Positions 23,660 to 33,115 are shown, counted from the stretch's first letter. The stretch: DNA of 49,902 bases from Bacteroidales bacterium (GCA_017535325.1 JAFXUC010000042.1:1-49902); one strand, 5' to 3'. The notes: generated by a model from the letters alone, not told the origin. Numbers and translations are program-made.

Positions 23660-24697
23660 ATGGCAAAATTATTAAAACCGGAAGGTTATAAGCCGCTCTT
23701 GGATCTTCAACAGACAGAGTTGGCTATCAAGAAAATCAAAGACTTCTTTGAAAGTTGTCTGAGTGCAGAACTCAAACTCCGCCGCGTAACTGCCCCGCTT
23801 TTCGTCTTGAAAGGCACAGGAATCAACGATGACCTCAACGGCGTTGAACGTCCCGTTACATTCCCGATTAAAGATTTCGGCGAACAAAAAGCGGAAGTCG
23901 TTCACTCTCTCGCTAAATGGAAACGCCTGACCCTCGCAAACTACAACATTCCAAGCGGTTACGGCATTTATACCGACATGAACGCAATTCGTCCCGATGA
24001 AGAACTCGACAATCTCCATTCTCTTTACGTAGATCAATGGGACTGGGAGCGACATATCGAAGTGCAAGACAGAAACCTCGATTTCTTAAAAGACGTTGTT
24101 AAAAGAATTTATTCCGTTCTTTTGAAAACCGAGTACGTCGTTTACGAGGCTTATCCGCAGTTGAAACCCGTTCTGCCCAAAGAAATAAAATTCATCAGCA
24201 CGACGGAACTTTTGGAACTTTATCCGAACTTTACTCCAAAAGAGCGCGAAGACGCAATCTGCGAAAAATACGGAGCAGTATTCGTTATGGGAATCGGCGC
24301 GAAACTCAAAAACGGCGAAAAACACGACGGCCGCGCCCCCGACTACGACGACTGGTCAACACCCAATTCAGAAGGTTTTGAAGGTCTTAACGGCGACATT
24401 CTTTTGTGGAATCCGATTTTGAAACGCTCGTTTGAAATTTCGTCTATGGGTATCCGTGTTGACAAAGCCGCTCTTGAACGCCAACTCAAAATCGAAAACA
24501 AAGAAGAACGCAAAACGCTTTATTTTCACAAACGCCTTCTTGACGGAACGCTACCAGAAAGTATCGGCGGCGGAATCGGACAGTCAAGAATTTGTATGTT
24601 CTTCTTGAAAAAGGCGCACATCGGCGAGATTCAGTCGTCGCTCTGGTCTGACGAAATGAGAAAGGAATGTGAAAAAGCAAATATTCCGCTGATTTAA
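23660..24697 (+). CDS. asnA: aspartate-ammonia ligase
   Basis: The protein is 345 aa, the usual AsnA size. It makes asparagine from aspartate, ammonia and ATP in the cytoplasm and is structurally related to class II aspartyl/asparaginyl-tRNA synthetases. Recognised blocks are VTAPLFVLKGTGINDDLNG, FPIKDFGEQKAEVVHSLAKW, DMNAIRPDEELDNLHSLYVD, QWDWE, and the class II motif-3-like C-terminal GGGIGQSRICMFFL. It stands alone with its own -7 box. Its 3' end runs straight into a composite palindromic repeat (24705-24830). Confidence 0.95.
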   Translation: MAKLLKPEGYKPLLDLQQTELAIKKIKDFFESCLSAELKLRRVTAPLFVLKGTGINDDLNGVERPVTFPIKDFGEQKAEVVHSLAKWKRLTLANYNIPSGYGIYTDMNAIRPDEELDNLHSLYVDQWDWERHIEVQDRNLDFLKDVVKRIYSVLLKTEYVVYEAYPQLKPVLPKEIKFISTTELLELYPNFTPKEREDAICEKYGAVFVMGIGAKLKNGEKHDGRAPDYDDWSTPNSEGFEGLNGDILLWNPILKRSFEISSMGIRVDKAALERQLKIENKEERKTLYFHKRLLDGTLPESIGGGIGQSRICMFFLKKAHIGEIQSSLWSDEMRKECEKANIPLI

Positions 24698-24704
24698 GGT
24701 TTTT

Positions 24705-24830
24705 GTTCCCTTTTAAAAAAGGGAACCGGAAAATTTTTATATACGCGCTTCGCGCGGAGTAAGTTATGTACGCCGCTCCGCGCGAAGCGCGAATATAAAA
24801 GTTTTTTGGTTCTTTTTTACAAAAAAGAAC
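24705..24830. repeat. composite palindromic repeat / bidirectional terminator, copy A
   Basis: Three nested or adjacent palindromes. GTTCCCTTTTaaAAAAGGGAAC lies at 24705-24726. A 15-bp inverted repeat, GCGCTTCGCGCGGAG with CTCCGCGCGAAGCGC, lies inside, flanked by a degenerate CCGGAAAAtTTTTATAT / ATATAAAAgTTTTTTGG inversion. GTTCTTTTTTacAAAAAAGAAC lies at 24809-24830. It sits between the convergent asnA and ruvB genes and can terminate both. A related copy lies at 31602-31744. Confidence 0.75.
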
Positions 24831-25855
24831 TAAAACAATTCTAACTGAATTTCGTCTTCTGGTGATATTCTGTTTTTACCGAGGTGCTTATAAGCGAAAT
24901 CCGTTACGACACGTCCTCTTGGAGTGCGTTCCAAAAGACCTTCCATTATCAAATACGGCTCATAAACCTCTTCTATTGTTCCCGAATCTTCGCCGACGGC
25001 TGTTGCCAAGGTGTTAAGACCGACAGGCCCGCCCTGAAACTTGTCGATAATTGTACAAAGAATTTTGTTGTCCATTTCGTCAAGACCGAGAGAGTCAATG
25101 TTAAGATTGTCAAGAGCGTACATTGTGATTTCGAGGTCTATTTTTCCCGTGCCTTTTACTTGCGCAAAATCCCTGACACGCCTTAAAAGCGAATTTGCAA
25201 TACGGGGCGTTCCGCGGCTGCGCGAGGCTATTTCTCCGGCGGCGGGCGCGTCAATGTCAACTTTTATGATATTTGCCGCACGCATTATAATTCTTGACAA
25301 AACTTCCACGTCGTAATATTCCAACAGAAGATTTATTCCGAATCTTGCCCTTAAAGGCGCGGTCAAAAGTCCCGACCTTGTAGTTGCCCCAACAAGAGTA
25401 AAGGGATTCAGAGACAACTGAACCGACCTTGCAGCGGGTCCTTTGTCAATCATAATGTCGATTTTGTAATCCTCCATCGCCGAATAGAGATATTCTTCAA
25501 CAACAGGGCTTAAACGGTGAATTTCGTCAATAAACAAGACGTCCCTTTCGTCGAGGTTTGTTAAAAGACCAGCCAAATCACCCGGTTTGTCAAGCACGGG
25601 ACCAGAAGTTGTCTTCATTCCAACGCCCAACTCGTTAGCGATAATGTTTGAAAGCGTTGTCTTGCCCAAACCCGGAGGCCCGTGAAACAAAACATGGTCT
25701 AACGCTTCGCCACGTAATTTTGCCGCCTTGACAAAAACTTCAAGATTTTCCCTAAGTTTTTTCTGACCGTTGAAATCCTCAAAAGTCAGAGGTCGAAGTT
25801 TTTTGTCTAATTCTTTTTCCTTTTCCGATATGTTGTTAACCGCTCTGATGTCCAT
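24830..25855 (-). CDS. ruvB: Holliday junction branch-migration helicase RuvB
   Basis: The protein is 341 aa, normal for RuvB. Walker A is GPPGLGKT (59-66) and Walker B ends VLFIDEIH (about 107-113). The [18 protein letters not shown] sensor region and the C-terminal winged helix ([17 protein letters not shown]) are also present. RuvB is the AAA+ motor that with RuvA and RuvC processes Holliday junctions. It follows the epimerase gene by 17 bp, a likely operon. Its TAG stop touches the palindromic terminator. Confidence 0.96.
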   Translation of the reverse strand: MDIRAVNNISEKEKELDKKLRPLTFEDFNGQKKLRENLEVFVKAAKLRGEALDHVLFHGPPGLGKTTLSNIIANELGVGMKTTSGPVLDKPGDLAGLLTNLDERDVLFIDEIHRLSPVVEEYLYSAMEDYKIDIMIDKGPAARSVQLSLNPFTLVGATTRSGLLTAPLRARFGINLLLEYYDVEVLSRIIMRAANIIKVDIDAPAAGEIASRSRGTPRIANSLLRRVRDFAQVKGTGKIDLEITMYALDNLNIDSLGLDEMDNKILCTIIDKFQGGPVGLNTLATAVGEDSGTIEEVYEPYLIMEGLLERTPRGRVVTDFAYKHLGKNRISPEDEIQLELF

Positions 25856-25872
25856 GACTGATTATAAAAAAA

Positions 25873-26910
25873 TCACGTAAATTTATAAAACTTTTTAATT
25901 TTCGGGGTGTTTTCTTTGAGATAAATATCGCAAATTTTTTTTATGACATCGCTAATATCTTCATAATCAATTATCAGCATGCCGAGACTTTTAGTATTGG
26001 AATAGAGTTTGAAAGCCTCAATACGTTCAAAATAAGTAGAATCAAGTATAGGACGGCGGCCTGTCAAAAGCGATTTTATAATATAACAACCTTTGTAGAA
26101 AAACATCCTGAATTTTCCGGCGTACTTCAAATTTTTCTCCGTGCCGAAATTCTGTGAAATCAGTTTTATAACTTGATAATAACTCAAATTCTGCGAAACC
26201 AAAATAAATTTTTCGCCGGTGATTTCTTTTTTAGACAAAGTCATCAGACATTTCACAACGTCATAAACCCCGACAAAACCCGTAACGCCTTTCGTATAAA
26301 AACCGTATGTCGCCGCCAAAGAAAACAACCGCGACGAATCATAACGCCAGTCTCCCGGACCTAAAACAACGCCCGTATTCACGATACAGCCTTTCAAATC
26401 CTCGTTCAAAGCCCTTTGAACCTCCATTTCGCAGAAGTAATTCAACTGCGAAATTTTTGGATAATTGCCTTTCGGATTTCTTTGCGACTGTTCGGTAATT
26501 TCCTTAAATTCAGGCTCATCGCCCAAGGTATCTAAATTAGAAATATAATAGAGATAACCAACCTCAGCCTCCCGCAAAGCCGAAATCAAATTCTTTACGC
26601 CGTCAATATAGTCCTGAAATTTTCTGTTAACGCTGAACACGGGATACTTGCAAACGTAAACGACATCCACGCCGCTCGCCGCCTCAACCATAGAATCATA
26701 ATCCATAGGACAAGCCTCAACCCAGCGTATCTCGTTAAAAATGTTTACGTAATCGTCAGAATAAAAACTCAGATAGTGCTTGGTTTTGTTTATATCGTCG
26801 CCCTTGCAATACGTTGCGCGTACAGTGCACCCCTCTTTGAGCAGAACGCAAGCCAAATGCGCCCCGACCATATCCGTCGCTCCGATTATGAGATATACAC
26901 CGCTTTTCAA
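25873..26910 (-). CDS. NAD(P)-dependent epimerase/dehydratase-like protein
   Basis: The protein is about 345 aa. A Rossmann nucleotide-binding loop lies at the very start (LIIGATDMVGAH, GxxxxxG), and the body has the extended-SDR layout with VVYVCKY, a YLYYISN stretch and NTGVVLGPGDW. It resembles 3-beta-HSD/dihydroflavonol reductase-like SDRs. Substrate is unknown. No ATG precedes the Rossmann strand. The longest frame would start at a TTG inside the -7 box at 26945-26938, so the TTG at 26910 is the best start. It is co-transcribed with ruvB. Confidence 0.8.
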   Translation of the reverse strand: MKSGVYLIIGATDMVGAHLACVLLKEGCTVRATYCKGDDINKTKHYLSFYSDDYVNIFNEIRWVEACPMDYDSMVEAASGVDVVYVCKYPVFSVNRKFQDYIDGVKNLISALREAEVGYLYYISNLDTLGDEPEFKEITEQSQRNPKGNYPKISQLNYFCEMEVQRALNEDLKGCIVNTGVVLGPGDWRYDSSRLFSLAATYGFYTKGVTGFVGVYDVVKCLMTLSKKEITGEKFILVSQNLSYYQVIKLISQNFGTEKNLKYAGKFRMFFYKGCYIIKSLLTGRRPILDSTYFERIEAFKLYSNTKSLGMLIIDYEDISDVIKKICDIYLKENTPKIKKFYKFT

Positions 26911-26937
26911 AATATTAACCGTTTTTTTCCAACTTCG

Positions 26938-26945
26938 CAAAGTTA
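26938..26945 (-). promoter_or_regulatory. -7 box of the epimerase-ruvB operon
   Basis: TAACTTTG on the minus strand (26945-26938), followed by GCG. It excludes a translation start at 26940. Confidence 0.6.
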
Positions 26946-27001
26946 GAAAAAAACGGTTAACATAATTTTCAATTTTTATAAACTTTTTATTAATAAATTA
27001 T

Positions 27002-27952
27002 TTATTTTCCGTTTGTCAACGGAACTACCGCGCCCGTACCCGGAACTACGTATGCCGCATCCGGAACTTCTTTGCCGTTCCAGTTTTTGGCACGCTGCAA
27101 ATTAACTTCATAATTCCACTGTGCCTGCATCGTAGCAAGGTTTTGAGCGATTTTCTGGTTTTCGTAAGCCTGAGCGTCGGCAGCGAGTTTTTTAGCCTCA
27201 GCCGCACCTCTTGCAGTTGCGATTTCGGCTTCTGCGTCAAGTTCTGCCGCCTGTTTTCTTGCCTCAGCCTCTTTAACGAGTTTCTGAGCCTGAGCAGCCG
27301 CAATGTTAGCCTCCTGCTCTGCCTGCTTAACCTGCTGTGTACGGTTTGCCGTCTCGCGGATTTGCTTGTCAAAATCTTCCGACCAGTCAAAATTGGTTAT
27401 CGTCGTAGAATTGATAAGGACGGGATAATTGTCCTGCATACGTTTTAAAACGACGTCCGAAACCTGAGCCGTAATAGCATCCTGCTGGCTAACCAAGTCA
27501 TAAATAGAATACTTACCGGTAGTCTCTTTAAGTGATGCTTTAATACAGTCTTTCATCGCGTTTTCGATGATTGACGAGTTACGGTATTTCTTGACGATTT
27601 CGATAATGCGGTTTTCGTCGTAGTTGTAACGTACAACAACCGTTGCGCCGAGAGTCTGCATGTCTTTTGTAATCGCGCCGTCGTCGCCGACAGTAAACGT
27701 TACCTCGTAAGTTTTCGGAACAATCGAAAAAGTCTCAATCGAAGTCAAAAACGGAACTTTCCAATGAAATCCCGGCTGAATGGGTTCGTCGGAGGTTATC
27801 TCACCGAGTCTTACCGCAACGCCTCTCTCGTCAGGCTCAATAACCTGATAACTGTTTAGAAAAACTATAAGACCAAGCAAGAAAACAACTACAACCAAAA
27901 TGGTGTTGCCTTTGGGTCTTGGAATATTTTTATTGGGTGGTACTACTGCCAT
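27002..27952 (-). CDS. SPFH/prohibitin-family membrane protein
   Basis: The protein is 316 aa. One N-terminal membrane helix (about 18-37, NTILVVVVFLLGLIVFLNSY) is followed by an SPFH/band-7 domain (about 50-220; EPDERGVAVRLGEI, IQPGFHWKVPF) and an Ala/Glu/Lys-rich coiled coil (about 205-270). Prohibitin-like SPFH proteins form large rings at the membrane and often regulate FtsH-type proteases. It lies 18 bp downstream of the response regulator gene and appears to be the last gene in the kinase operon. Confidence 0.9.
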   Translation of the reverse strand: MAVVPPNKNIPRPKGNTILVVVVFLLGLIVFLNSYQVIEPDERGVAVRLGEITSDEPIQPGFHWKVPFLTSIETFSIVPKTYEVTFTVGDDGAITKDMQTLGATVVVRYNYDENRIIEIVKKYRNSSIIENAMKDCIKASLKETTGKYSIYDLVSQQDAITAQVSDVVLKRMQDNYPVLINSTTITNFDWSEDFDKQIRETANRTQQVKQAEQEANIAAAQAQKLVKEAEARKQAAELDAEAEIATARGAAEAKKLAADAQAYENQKIAQNLATMQAQWNYEVNLQRAKNWNGKEVPDAAYVVPGTGAVVPLTNGK

Positions 27953-27970
27953 AATAATATTAATTTAATG

Positions 27971-28663
27971 TTAATCTACAAATTTGTAACCTACGCCTTT
28001 GACGGTACGGATATAATCCTCGCCGATTTTTTCGCGCAGTTTTCTGATATGAACGTCAATGGTTCTGTCGCCGACAACGATGGAATCGCCCCAGATAGCC
28101 GAATAAATCTCCTCTCTTGTGAAAACTTTTTCGGGCTTTGAAATAAGGAGCAAAAGCAATGAGAACTCCTTTCTGGGAAGCGAAAGTTCTTCACCGTTAT
28201 TAATAACAGTGTATTTTTCCTTGTCGATAACAAGGTCGCCGAGACGGATAATGTTGCTTTCGGGTGATTCGGGCGCGTCTTCGGTTTTGCCGAAACGTTT
28301 TAGAAGCGCACTTACCCTCGAAACCAAAACTTTCGGTTTTATCGGTTTTGCAATGTAGTCGTCCGCACCAGCCTCAAAACCGGCAATCTGAGAATAGTCT
28401 TCGCTCCTTGCCGTCAAGAAAGCCACAACAGTATTGTTCAAAGCGGGCTGCTTGCGGATTTCTTCGCATGTTTCTATACCGTCCATTTCCGGCATCATCA
28501 CGTCAAGAATGATAAGATGCGGAATGTATTGTTTTGCCAACTTGACGGCGTCTTTGCCGTTGTTGGCCGTAAAAACCGTGTAACCGGCCTTTTTTAAATT
28601 GTACGACAAAAAATCAAGTATGTCCGTTTCGTCGTCAACAAGTAGAATCTTATAATTTTCCAT
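27971..28663 (-). CDS. OmpR/PhoB-family response regulator
   Basis: The protein is 230 aa. The receiver domain has the acidic pair at Asp10-Asp11, phospho-acceptor Asp54 (IILDVMMPEMDG) and the conserved Lys in AKPIKP. A winged-helix OmpR-type DNA-binding domain follows (about 132-229; RKEFSLLLLLISKP, VFTREEIYSAIWG, TIDVHIRKLREKIG, TVKGVGYKF). It starts 10 bp after the histidine kinase gene and is its likely partner. The architecture resembles PhoB/RprY. The regulon is not visible. Confidence 0.93.
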   Translation of the reverse strand: MENYKILLVDDETDILDFLSYNLKKAGYTVFTANNGKDAVKLAKQYIPHLIILDVMMPEMDGIETCEEIRKQPALNNTVVAFLTARSEDYSQIAGFEAGADDYIAKPIKPKVLVSRVSALLKRFGKTEDAPESPESNIIRLGDLVIDKEKYTVINNGEELSLPRKEFSLLLLLISKPEKVFTREEIYSAIWGDSIVVGDRTIDVHIRKLREKIGEDYIRTVKGVGYKFVD

Positions 28664-28673
28664 AGCAATATGT

Positions 28674-29735
28674 TTATATTTTCGCCTTTTTCAACGTGAA
28701 TGAAAAAGTCGTACCTTCATTAATCCTGCTTTTTACGGTGATGCCTTCGCCGTGAGCCTCCAAAATGTGCTTTACGATTGCGAGTCCGAGACCCGTGCCG
28801 CCGTTTGCCGAACTGCGCGACTTGTCCACACGGAAAAACCTCTCAAAAACCCTTTGAAGGTTTTCCTCGCTGATTCCGATTCCGTCGTCCTGAACCTCGA
28901 TAAGCCATTTGTTGTCAATGTCATAAATGCCGACCGAGGTCGTACCGCCTTCCTTGCCGTAGTTTATCGAATTTACTACCAAGTTGTTGATAACCTCGTA
29001 AATTCTCATCTTGTCAGCGGCAACCATAACATTCTGGGTTTTGGACTTTTGAACCATCTTCAACTGGATTTTCTTGTTCTCCGCCTTCAACTCGTTGAAC
29101 TCAAAGACCTCTTTTATAGTGTCCGTAACGTCAAAATTTTCGATGACAAGTTTGAGGTTTCCGGTTTCAAGTTTCGAGATTGTTTCAAGGTCCTGAACGA
29201 TGGAAATCAGGCGGTTGATGTTTTTTTCAGCACGCTGCAAATATTTTACGTTGATTTCCGGGTCGTCCAAACCGCCGTCCATAAGAGTTGTGATGTAACC
29301 CTGAATATTAAAAAGCGGCGTTTTAAGTTCGTGTGAGACGTTGCCGAGATATTCCTTTCTGTATTTTTCGTTTGATTTGAGGATTGAGATTTCCTTGGAC
29401 TTGTCCTTTACCCATTTTGCGACCTCCTCGTTGACCTGCGCGACGATTTTGTTGGTGTCGTCGGAAACGGATTTGATTTTGAACCCGTCTTCCTGCTTTG
29501 AAAAGGTTTCCAAAGTGCCGTAAATCGGTTTTACCTGTTCCGCAACGATTTTGTTAAAAATTTTTATCAGTGCAAAAAACAAAACCACGCCTGATACTAT
29601 CGGGAAAACCACCCTCAGCACATTAACGGCAGGCTCTGTCAAATTATCCTTACAGACCACCGACATAGCCGTAAAAATCACTGCGGCAACTATAACCGAG
29701 ACAAACAAAGATATTTTCTGTTCCTTTTTTTTCAT
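28674..29735 (-). CDS. sensor histidine kinase (PhoR-like)
   Basis: The protein is 353 aa. Two membrane helices lie near the N-terminus (about residues 10-31 and 41-62), followed by a short linker, the H-box with His135 in NVSHELKTPLFNIQGYI, an N-box (NNLVVNSINYG), G-boxes (VQDDGIGISEENL, GGTGLGLAIVKHI) and an F-box-like FERFFRVD. The periplasmic loop is very short, so sensing is probably within the membrane or through a partner. The ATG at 29735 is chosen because a -7 box lies just upstream at 29761-29754. It heads the kinase-regulator-prohibitin operon. Confidence 0.9.
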   Translation of the reverse strand: MKKKEQKISLFVSVIVAAVIFTAMSVVCKDNLTEPAVNVLRVVFPIVSGVVLFFALIKIFNKIVAEQVKPIYGTLETFSKQEDGFKIKSVSDDTNKIVAQVNEEVAKWVKDKSKEISILKSNEKYRKEYLGNVSHELKTPLFNIQGYITTLMDGGLDDPEINVKYLQRAEKNINRLISIVQDLETISKLETGNLKLVIENFDVTDTIKEVFEFNELKAENKKIQLKMVQKSKTQNVMVAADKMRIYEVINNLVVNSINYGKEGGTTSVGIYDIDNKWLIEVQDDGIGISEENLQRVFERFFRVDKSRSSANGGTGLGLAIVKHILEAHGEGITVKSRINEGTTFSFTLKKAKI

Positions 29736-29753
29736 CAGCAATAATTTTTGCCG

Positions 29754-29785
29754 CAAATTTAATTGGTTTTTCCAGAAAAACAAAA
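29754..29785 (-). promoter_or_regulatory. promoter of the kinase-regulator-prohibitin operon
   Basis: Minus-strand TTTTG (29785-29781), 19-bp spacer, TAAATTTG (29761-29754). The ATG lies 18 bases downstream of the -7 box. Confidence 0.6.
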
Positions 29786-29876
29786 AAAAACACGAAAAAA
29801 AGTATACATAAAATTAATACGCTGTTAAGAATAACAGTTTTTAAAATTTTAATTTCATCAAATCCAAAATTTATAT

Positions 29877-29884
29877 TAAATTTG
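29877..29884 (+). promoter_or_regulatory. -7 box of the cyclophilin-pheS operon
   Basis: TAAATTTG followed by CAG, 23 bases before the ATG at 29908. Confidence 0.55.
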
Positions 29885-29907
29885 CAGCCGTAAAAATTTT
29901 TATTTTT

Positions 29908-30570
29908 ATGAAACGACTTTTGTTATTAACGGTGCTGATATTTGCCATTTCGACGGCAAGCCTTGCACAAAAGAAATCACAAAACGCTATGATATTATTA
30001 GAAACATCTTTGGGTAACATTAAAATTGAACTTTTTAATGACACCCCCGTCCACAGGGACAATTTTATGAAACTCGTTAACGAGGGCTTTTATGACGGTA
30101 TTCTTTTTCACCGTGTCATTCAAGGCTTTATGATTCAGACCGGCGACCCCGAAAGCAAAACAGCCGAGGCGGGCGCAAGATTAGGTTCTGGCGGTCCGGG
30201 CTACACTCTTCCCGCCGAAATCGTTCCGTCGCATTACCACAAACGCGGCGCAATCGCTGCGGCAAGAACCGGCGATCAGGGAAATCCCCAGCGCAGAAGT
30301 TCGGGTTCGCAGTTTTATATCGTTGACGGCACAAAAACTCCCGCTTCAACCTTGAAACAATACTCCCGTTACGGTTTTGAGTTTACCGACCAGCAGTTGA
30401 AAGACTACGAGGAAATCGGCGGCGCACCCACTTTGGACGCTCAATACACGGTTTTCGGACAGGTTGTTGAAGGTATGGACGTTGTGGACAAAATCGCAAA
30501 CGCAGAAAAAGACTCAGCCGACCGCCCGAAACAGGACATCAAAATCATTAAGGCAACGGTTGTAAAATAG
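29908..30570 (+). CDS. secreted cyclophilin-type peptidyl-prolyl isomerase
   Basis: The protein is 220 aa with a signal peptide ending about residue 20 (TASLAQ). The cyclophilin fold has conserved HRDNFMKLVNEGFYDG, FHRVIQGFMIQTGDP, GPGYTLPAEI, RRSSGSQFYI and YTVFGQVVEGMDVV. The catalytic-type Arg lies in FHRVI and the Gln in FMIQTGD. It catalyses proline cis-trans isomerisation of exported proteins in the periplasm. It ends 10 bp before pheS, and the two probably share a transcript from the upstream -7 box. Confidence 0.93.
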   Translation: MKRLLLLTVLIFAISTASLAQKKSQNAMILLETSLGNIKIELFNDTPVHRDNFMKLVNEGFYDGILFHRVIQGFMIQTGDPESKTAEAGARLGSGGPGYTLPAEIVPSHYHKRGAIAAARTGDQGNPQRRSSGSQFYIVDGTKTPASTLKQYSRYGFEFTDQQLKDYEEIGGAPTLDAQYTVFGQVVEGMDVVDKIANAEKDSADRPKQDIKIIKATVVK

Positions 30571-30580
30571 TACAGATAAA

Positions 30581-31594
30581 ATGTTAGAAAAGATAAAAGA
30601 TATGATGGCTGAGGTTGAAAATTTCGCCGTCGATACAAAAGAAAAAGCCGAAGAACTCCGTTTGAAATACCTTTCTAAAAAAGGTGTTCTCAACGAGATT
30701 TTTGCCGAGTTCAAAAAAGTAAAACCGGAAGAAAAACGCGAGTACGGTCAAAAAATCAACTCGCTCAAAACATTGGTTGAAAGCAAGATAGCCGCCGCTC
30801 AGGAGGCTTTTGAAGACCAGATGTCAAAACCCAACGACATTGACATCACACTTCCGGGTCCCAACTACAACCTCGGCTCTCACCACCCGATTACGATGGT
30901 CAAAAACGAGATTATCGAAATTTTCTCGCGCTTGGGCTTCACGGTTGCCGAAGGTCAGGAAATAGAAGACGATTACCACAACTTCACGGCTCTCAACTTT
31001 GCACCCGAACACCCCGCACGCGATATGCAGGACACGTTTTTCATCGAAACAAATCCCGACATTCTGCTCCGTACCCACACTTCGGGCGGTCAGGTGCGCG
31101 TTATGGAAAAACAAAAACCGCCGGTAAGAGTTTTAGTTCCCGGACGTGTGTTCAGAAACGAGGCTGTTTCAGCACGCTCACACTGCATTTTCCACCAAAT
31201 CGAAGGTCTTTACATCGATAAAAACGTTTCATTCGCAGATTTGAAACAGACGTTAATGTATTTCGCCAAAGAATTTTACGGCGAAAAAACAGAAATCCGT
31301 CTGCGTCCGAGTTACTTTCCCTTTACCGAACCGAGCGCAGAAATGGACGTTTCATGCTCAATCTGCGGCGGCAAAGGCTGCGGAATCTGCAAAAACAGCG
31401 GCTGGCTCGAAGTTCTCGGCTGTGGAATGGTTCACCCCAACGTTCTCAAAAACTGCGGAATCGACCCCAACGAATACTCAGGTTTCGCTTTCGGTATGGG
31501 TATCGAACGTACCGCGATGCTGCGCTACGGCGTTACAGATATTCGCATGTTTTTTGAGAATGATATGAAGTTTTTATCAAGGTTTAAATATTGA
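30581..31594 (+). CDS. pheS: phenylalanyl-tRNA synthetase alpha subunit
   Basis: The protein is 337 aa, normal for PheS. An N-terminal coiled coil (1-90) for tRNA contact precedes the class II catalytic core with HPITMVKNEI, FTALNFAPEHPARDMQDTFF, LLRTHTSGGQVRVM, GRVFRNEAVSARSHCIFHQIEG and FGMGIERTAMLRYG. A Cys-rich insertion, CSICGGKGCGICKNSGW, is present as in other Bacteroidota PheS proteins. It works with PheT, which is not in this window. It is followed by the palindromic repeat copy B. Confidence 0.96.
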   Translation: MLEKIKDMMAEVENFAVDTKEKAEELRLKYLSKKGVLNEIFAEFKKVKPEEKREYGQKINSLKTLVESKIAAAQEAFEDQMSKPNDIDITLPGPNYNLGSHHPITMVKNEIIEIFSRLGFTVAEGQEIEDDYHNFTALNFAPEHPARDMQDTFFIETNPDILLRTHTSGGQVRVMEKQKPPVRVLVPGRVFRNEAVSARSHCIFHQIEGLYIDKNVSFADLKQTLMYFAKEFYGEKTEIRLRPSYFPFTEPSAEMDVSCSICGGKGCGICKNSGWLEVLGCGMVHPNVLKNCGIDPNEYSGFAFGMGIERTAMLRYGVTDIRMFFENDMKFLSRFKY

Positions 31595-31601
31595 GTTCTT
31601 T

Positions 31602-31744
31602 GTTCCCTTTTAAAAAAGGGAACCGGAAAACTTTTATATTCGGCTCACTGCGTTCGCCGGAGTAAGTTATGTAAGGGTTATGTATGCCACTCCGCGCGAA
31701 GCGCGAATATAAAAGTTTTTTGGTTCTTTTTTTCAAAAAAGAAC
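31602..31744. repeat. composite palindromic repeat, copy B
   Basis: The outer palindromes match copy A at 24705: GTTCCCTTTTaaAAAAGGGAAC at 31602-31623 and GTTCTTTTTTT-c-AAAAAAGAAC at 31723-31744. The right inner arm CTCCGCGCGAAGCGCGAATATAAAAG is also conserved. The left inner arm has been replaced by a CGGCTCACTGCGTTCGCCGGAG sequence, and the loop is longer (AAGTTATGTAAGGGTTATGTATGCC). It lies between the co-directional pheS and tyrS genes and may act as a terminator. Confidence 0.72.
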
Positions 31745-31763
31745 GAGAAAAAAAATAAAAAAA

Positions 31764-33062
31764 ATGAGTTTTATAGACGATTTGAAATGGCGTGGCATGA
31801 TACATGACATTATGCCGGGCACGGAAGAGCAGTTAGCGAAAGAGATGACGACGGCATACGTTGGTATTGACCCGACGGCTGATTCGTTGCATATAGGACA
31901 TTTGGTTTCGATAATGATATTGAAACATTTTCAGATGGCGGGACACAAGCCTATTGCGTTGGTAGGCGGCGCAACGGGTATGGTCGGCGACCCGTCAGGA
32001 AAATCTGCCGAGCGCAACCTCTTGGACGAAAAGACACTGAACCACAATAAAGAATGTATTAAAGCGCAACTCGCAAAGTTTTTGGATTTTGAAAGCGACG
32101 CGCCCAACAAAGCCGAGTTGGTGGACAATTACGACTGGATGAAAGATTTTTCTTTTATCAACTTTATCCGCGACATAGGCAAGCACATCACCGTTAATTA
32201 TATGATGGCGAAAGATTCCGTTAAAAAACGTTTTGCAAGCGATTCGCGTGAAGGAATGAGTTTTACGGAGTTTTCATACCAGTTGATGCAGGGTTATGAC
32301 TTTTATTATTTGAGGAAACATAAAAACTGCAAACTTCAAATGGGCGGTGCTGACCAGTGGGGCAACATTACGACCGGTATGGAGTTAATCCGCAGAATTG
32401 ACGGCAACGAGGCAGAGGCTTTCGGTCTTACATGTCCGCTTATTAAAAAGGCTGACGGCACAAAGTTCGGAAAGACCGAAAAAGGCAACGTTTGGCTTGA
32501 CGAAAAACTGACTTCTCCGTATGAGTTTTATCAGTTTTGGATTAACACTTCTGACGAAGACGCGGAAAGATACATCAAGATTTACACGCTGCTGTCAAAA
32601 GACGAAATTGAGGCTTTGATTTCAAAACACAAAGAAAATCCCGCAGCAAGGGTTCTTCAATCGGAACTGGCAAAAAGAATAACGATAATGGTTCACGGCG
32701 AAGAGGCTTACAATACGGCTGTCTCGGCATCGCAGATACTTTTCGGCAAAGGCACGAAAGAGCAGTTGACAGCACTTGACGAGAAAACGTTTTTGTCGGT
32801 TTTTGCAGGCGTTCCGCAGTTTGTGATTTCAAAGGACGAACTTATCCAAGGAATCGGCGTTTTGGATTTATTAGCAGAAAAGTCAAAATGTTTCGGTTCA
32901 AAAGGCGAAGTCCGCAGAACGATTAAAGAAAACGGACTTTCAATCAATCAGGAGAAAGTTTCCGACCCGGAATTGAAAATAGATTCTTCGTTTTTGCTTG
33001 ACGAAAAATACGTCTTGGTAAAAAAAGGCAAGAAAAACTGGTTTATTCTGAAAGCGGAATAA
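31764..33062 (+). CDS. tyrS: tyrosyl-tRNA synthetase
   Basis: The protein is 432 aa. The class I signatures are SLHIGHLVS (HIGH) and KFGKTEKGN (KMSKS-like), with [20 protein letters not shown] in the tyrosine-binding pocket, and a C-terminal S4-like RNA-binding domain (about 365-430; [14 protein letters not shown]). It charges tRNA-Tyr in the cytoplasm. It is followed by a strong intrinsic terminator. Confidence 0.96.
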   Translation: MSFIDDLKWRGMIHDIMPGTEEQLAKEMTTAYVGIDPTADSLHIGHLVSIMILKHFQMAGHKPIALVGGATGMVGDPSGKSAERNLLDEKTLNHNKECIKAQLAKFLDFESDAPNKAELVDNYDWMKDFSFINFIRDIGKHITVNYMMAKDSVKKRFASDSREGMSFTEFSYQLMQGYDFYYLRKHKNCKLQMGGADQWGNITTGMELIRRIDGNEAEAFGLTCPLIKKADGTKFGKTEKGNVWLDEKLTSPYEFYQFWINTSDEDAERYIKIYTLLSKDEIEALISKHKENPAARVLQSELAKRITIMVHGEEAYNTAVSASQILFGKGTKEQLTALDEKTFLSVFAGVPQFVISKDELIQGIGVLDLLAEKSKCFGSKGEVRRTIKENGLSINQEKVSDPELKIDSSFLLDEKYVLVKKGKKNWFILKAE

Positions 33063-33073
33063 AATTTTTTAAC

Positions 33074-33115
33074 AAAAAACTCTGACTGAAAAATTTTTTA
33101 GTCAGAGTTTTTTGT
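33074..33115 (+). terminator. intrinsic terminator of tyrS
   Basis: A perfect 15-bp stem, CAAAAAACTCTGACT (33074-33088) with AGTCAGAGTTTTTTG (33101-33115), and a 12-base AT loop. The T-run lies in the right arm. Confidence 0.85.
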
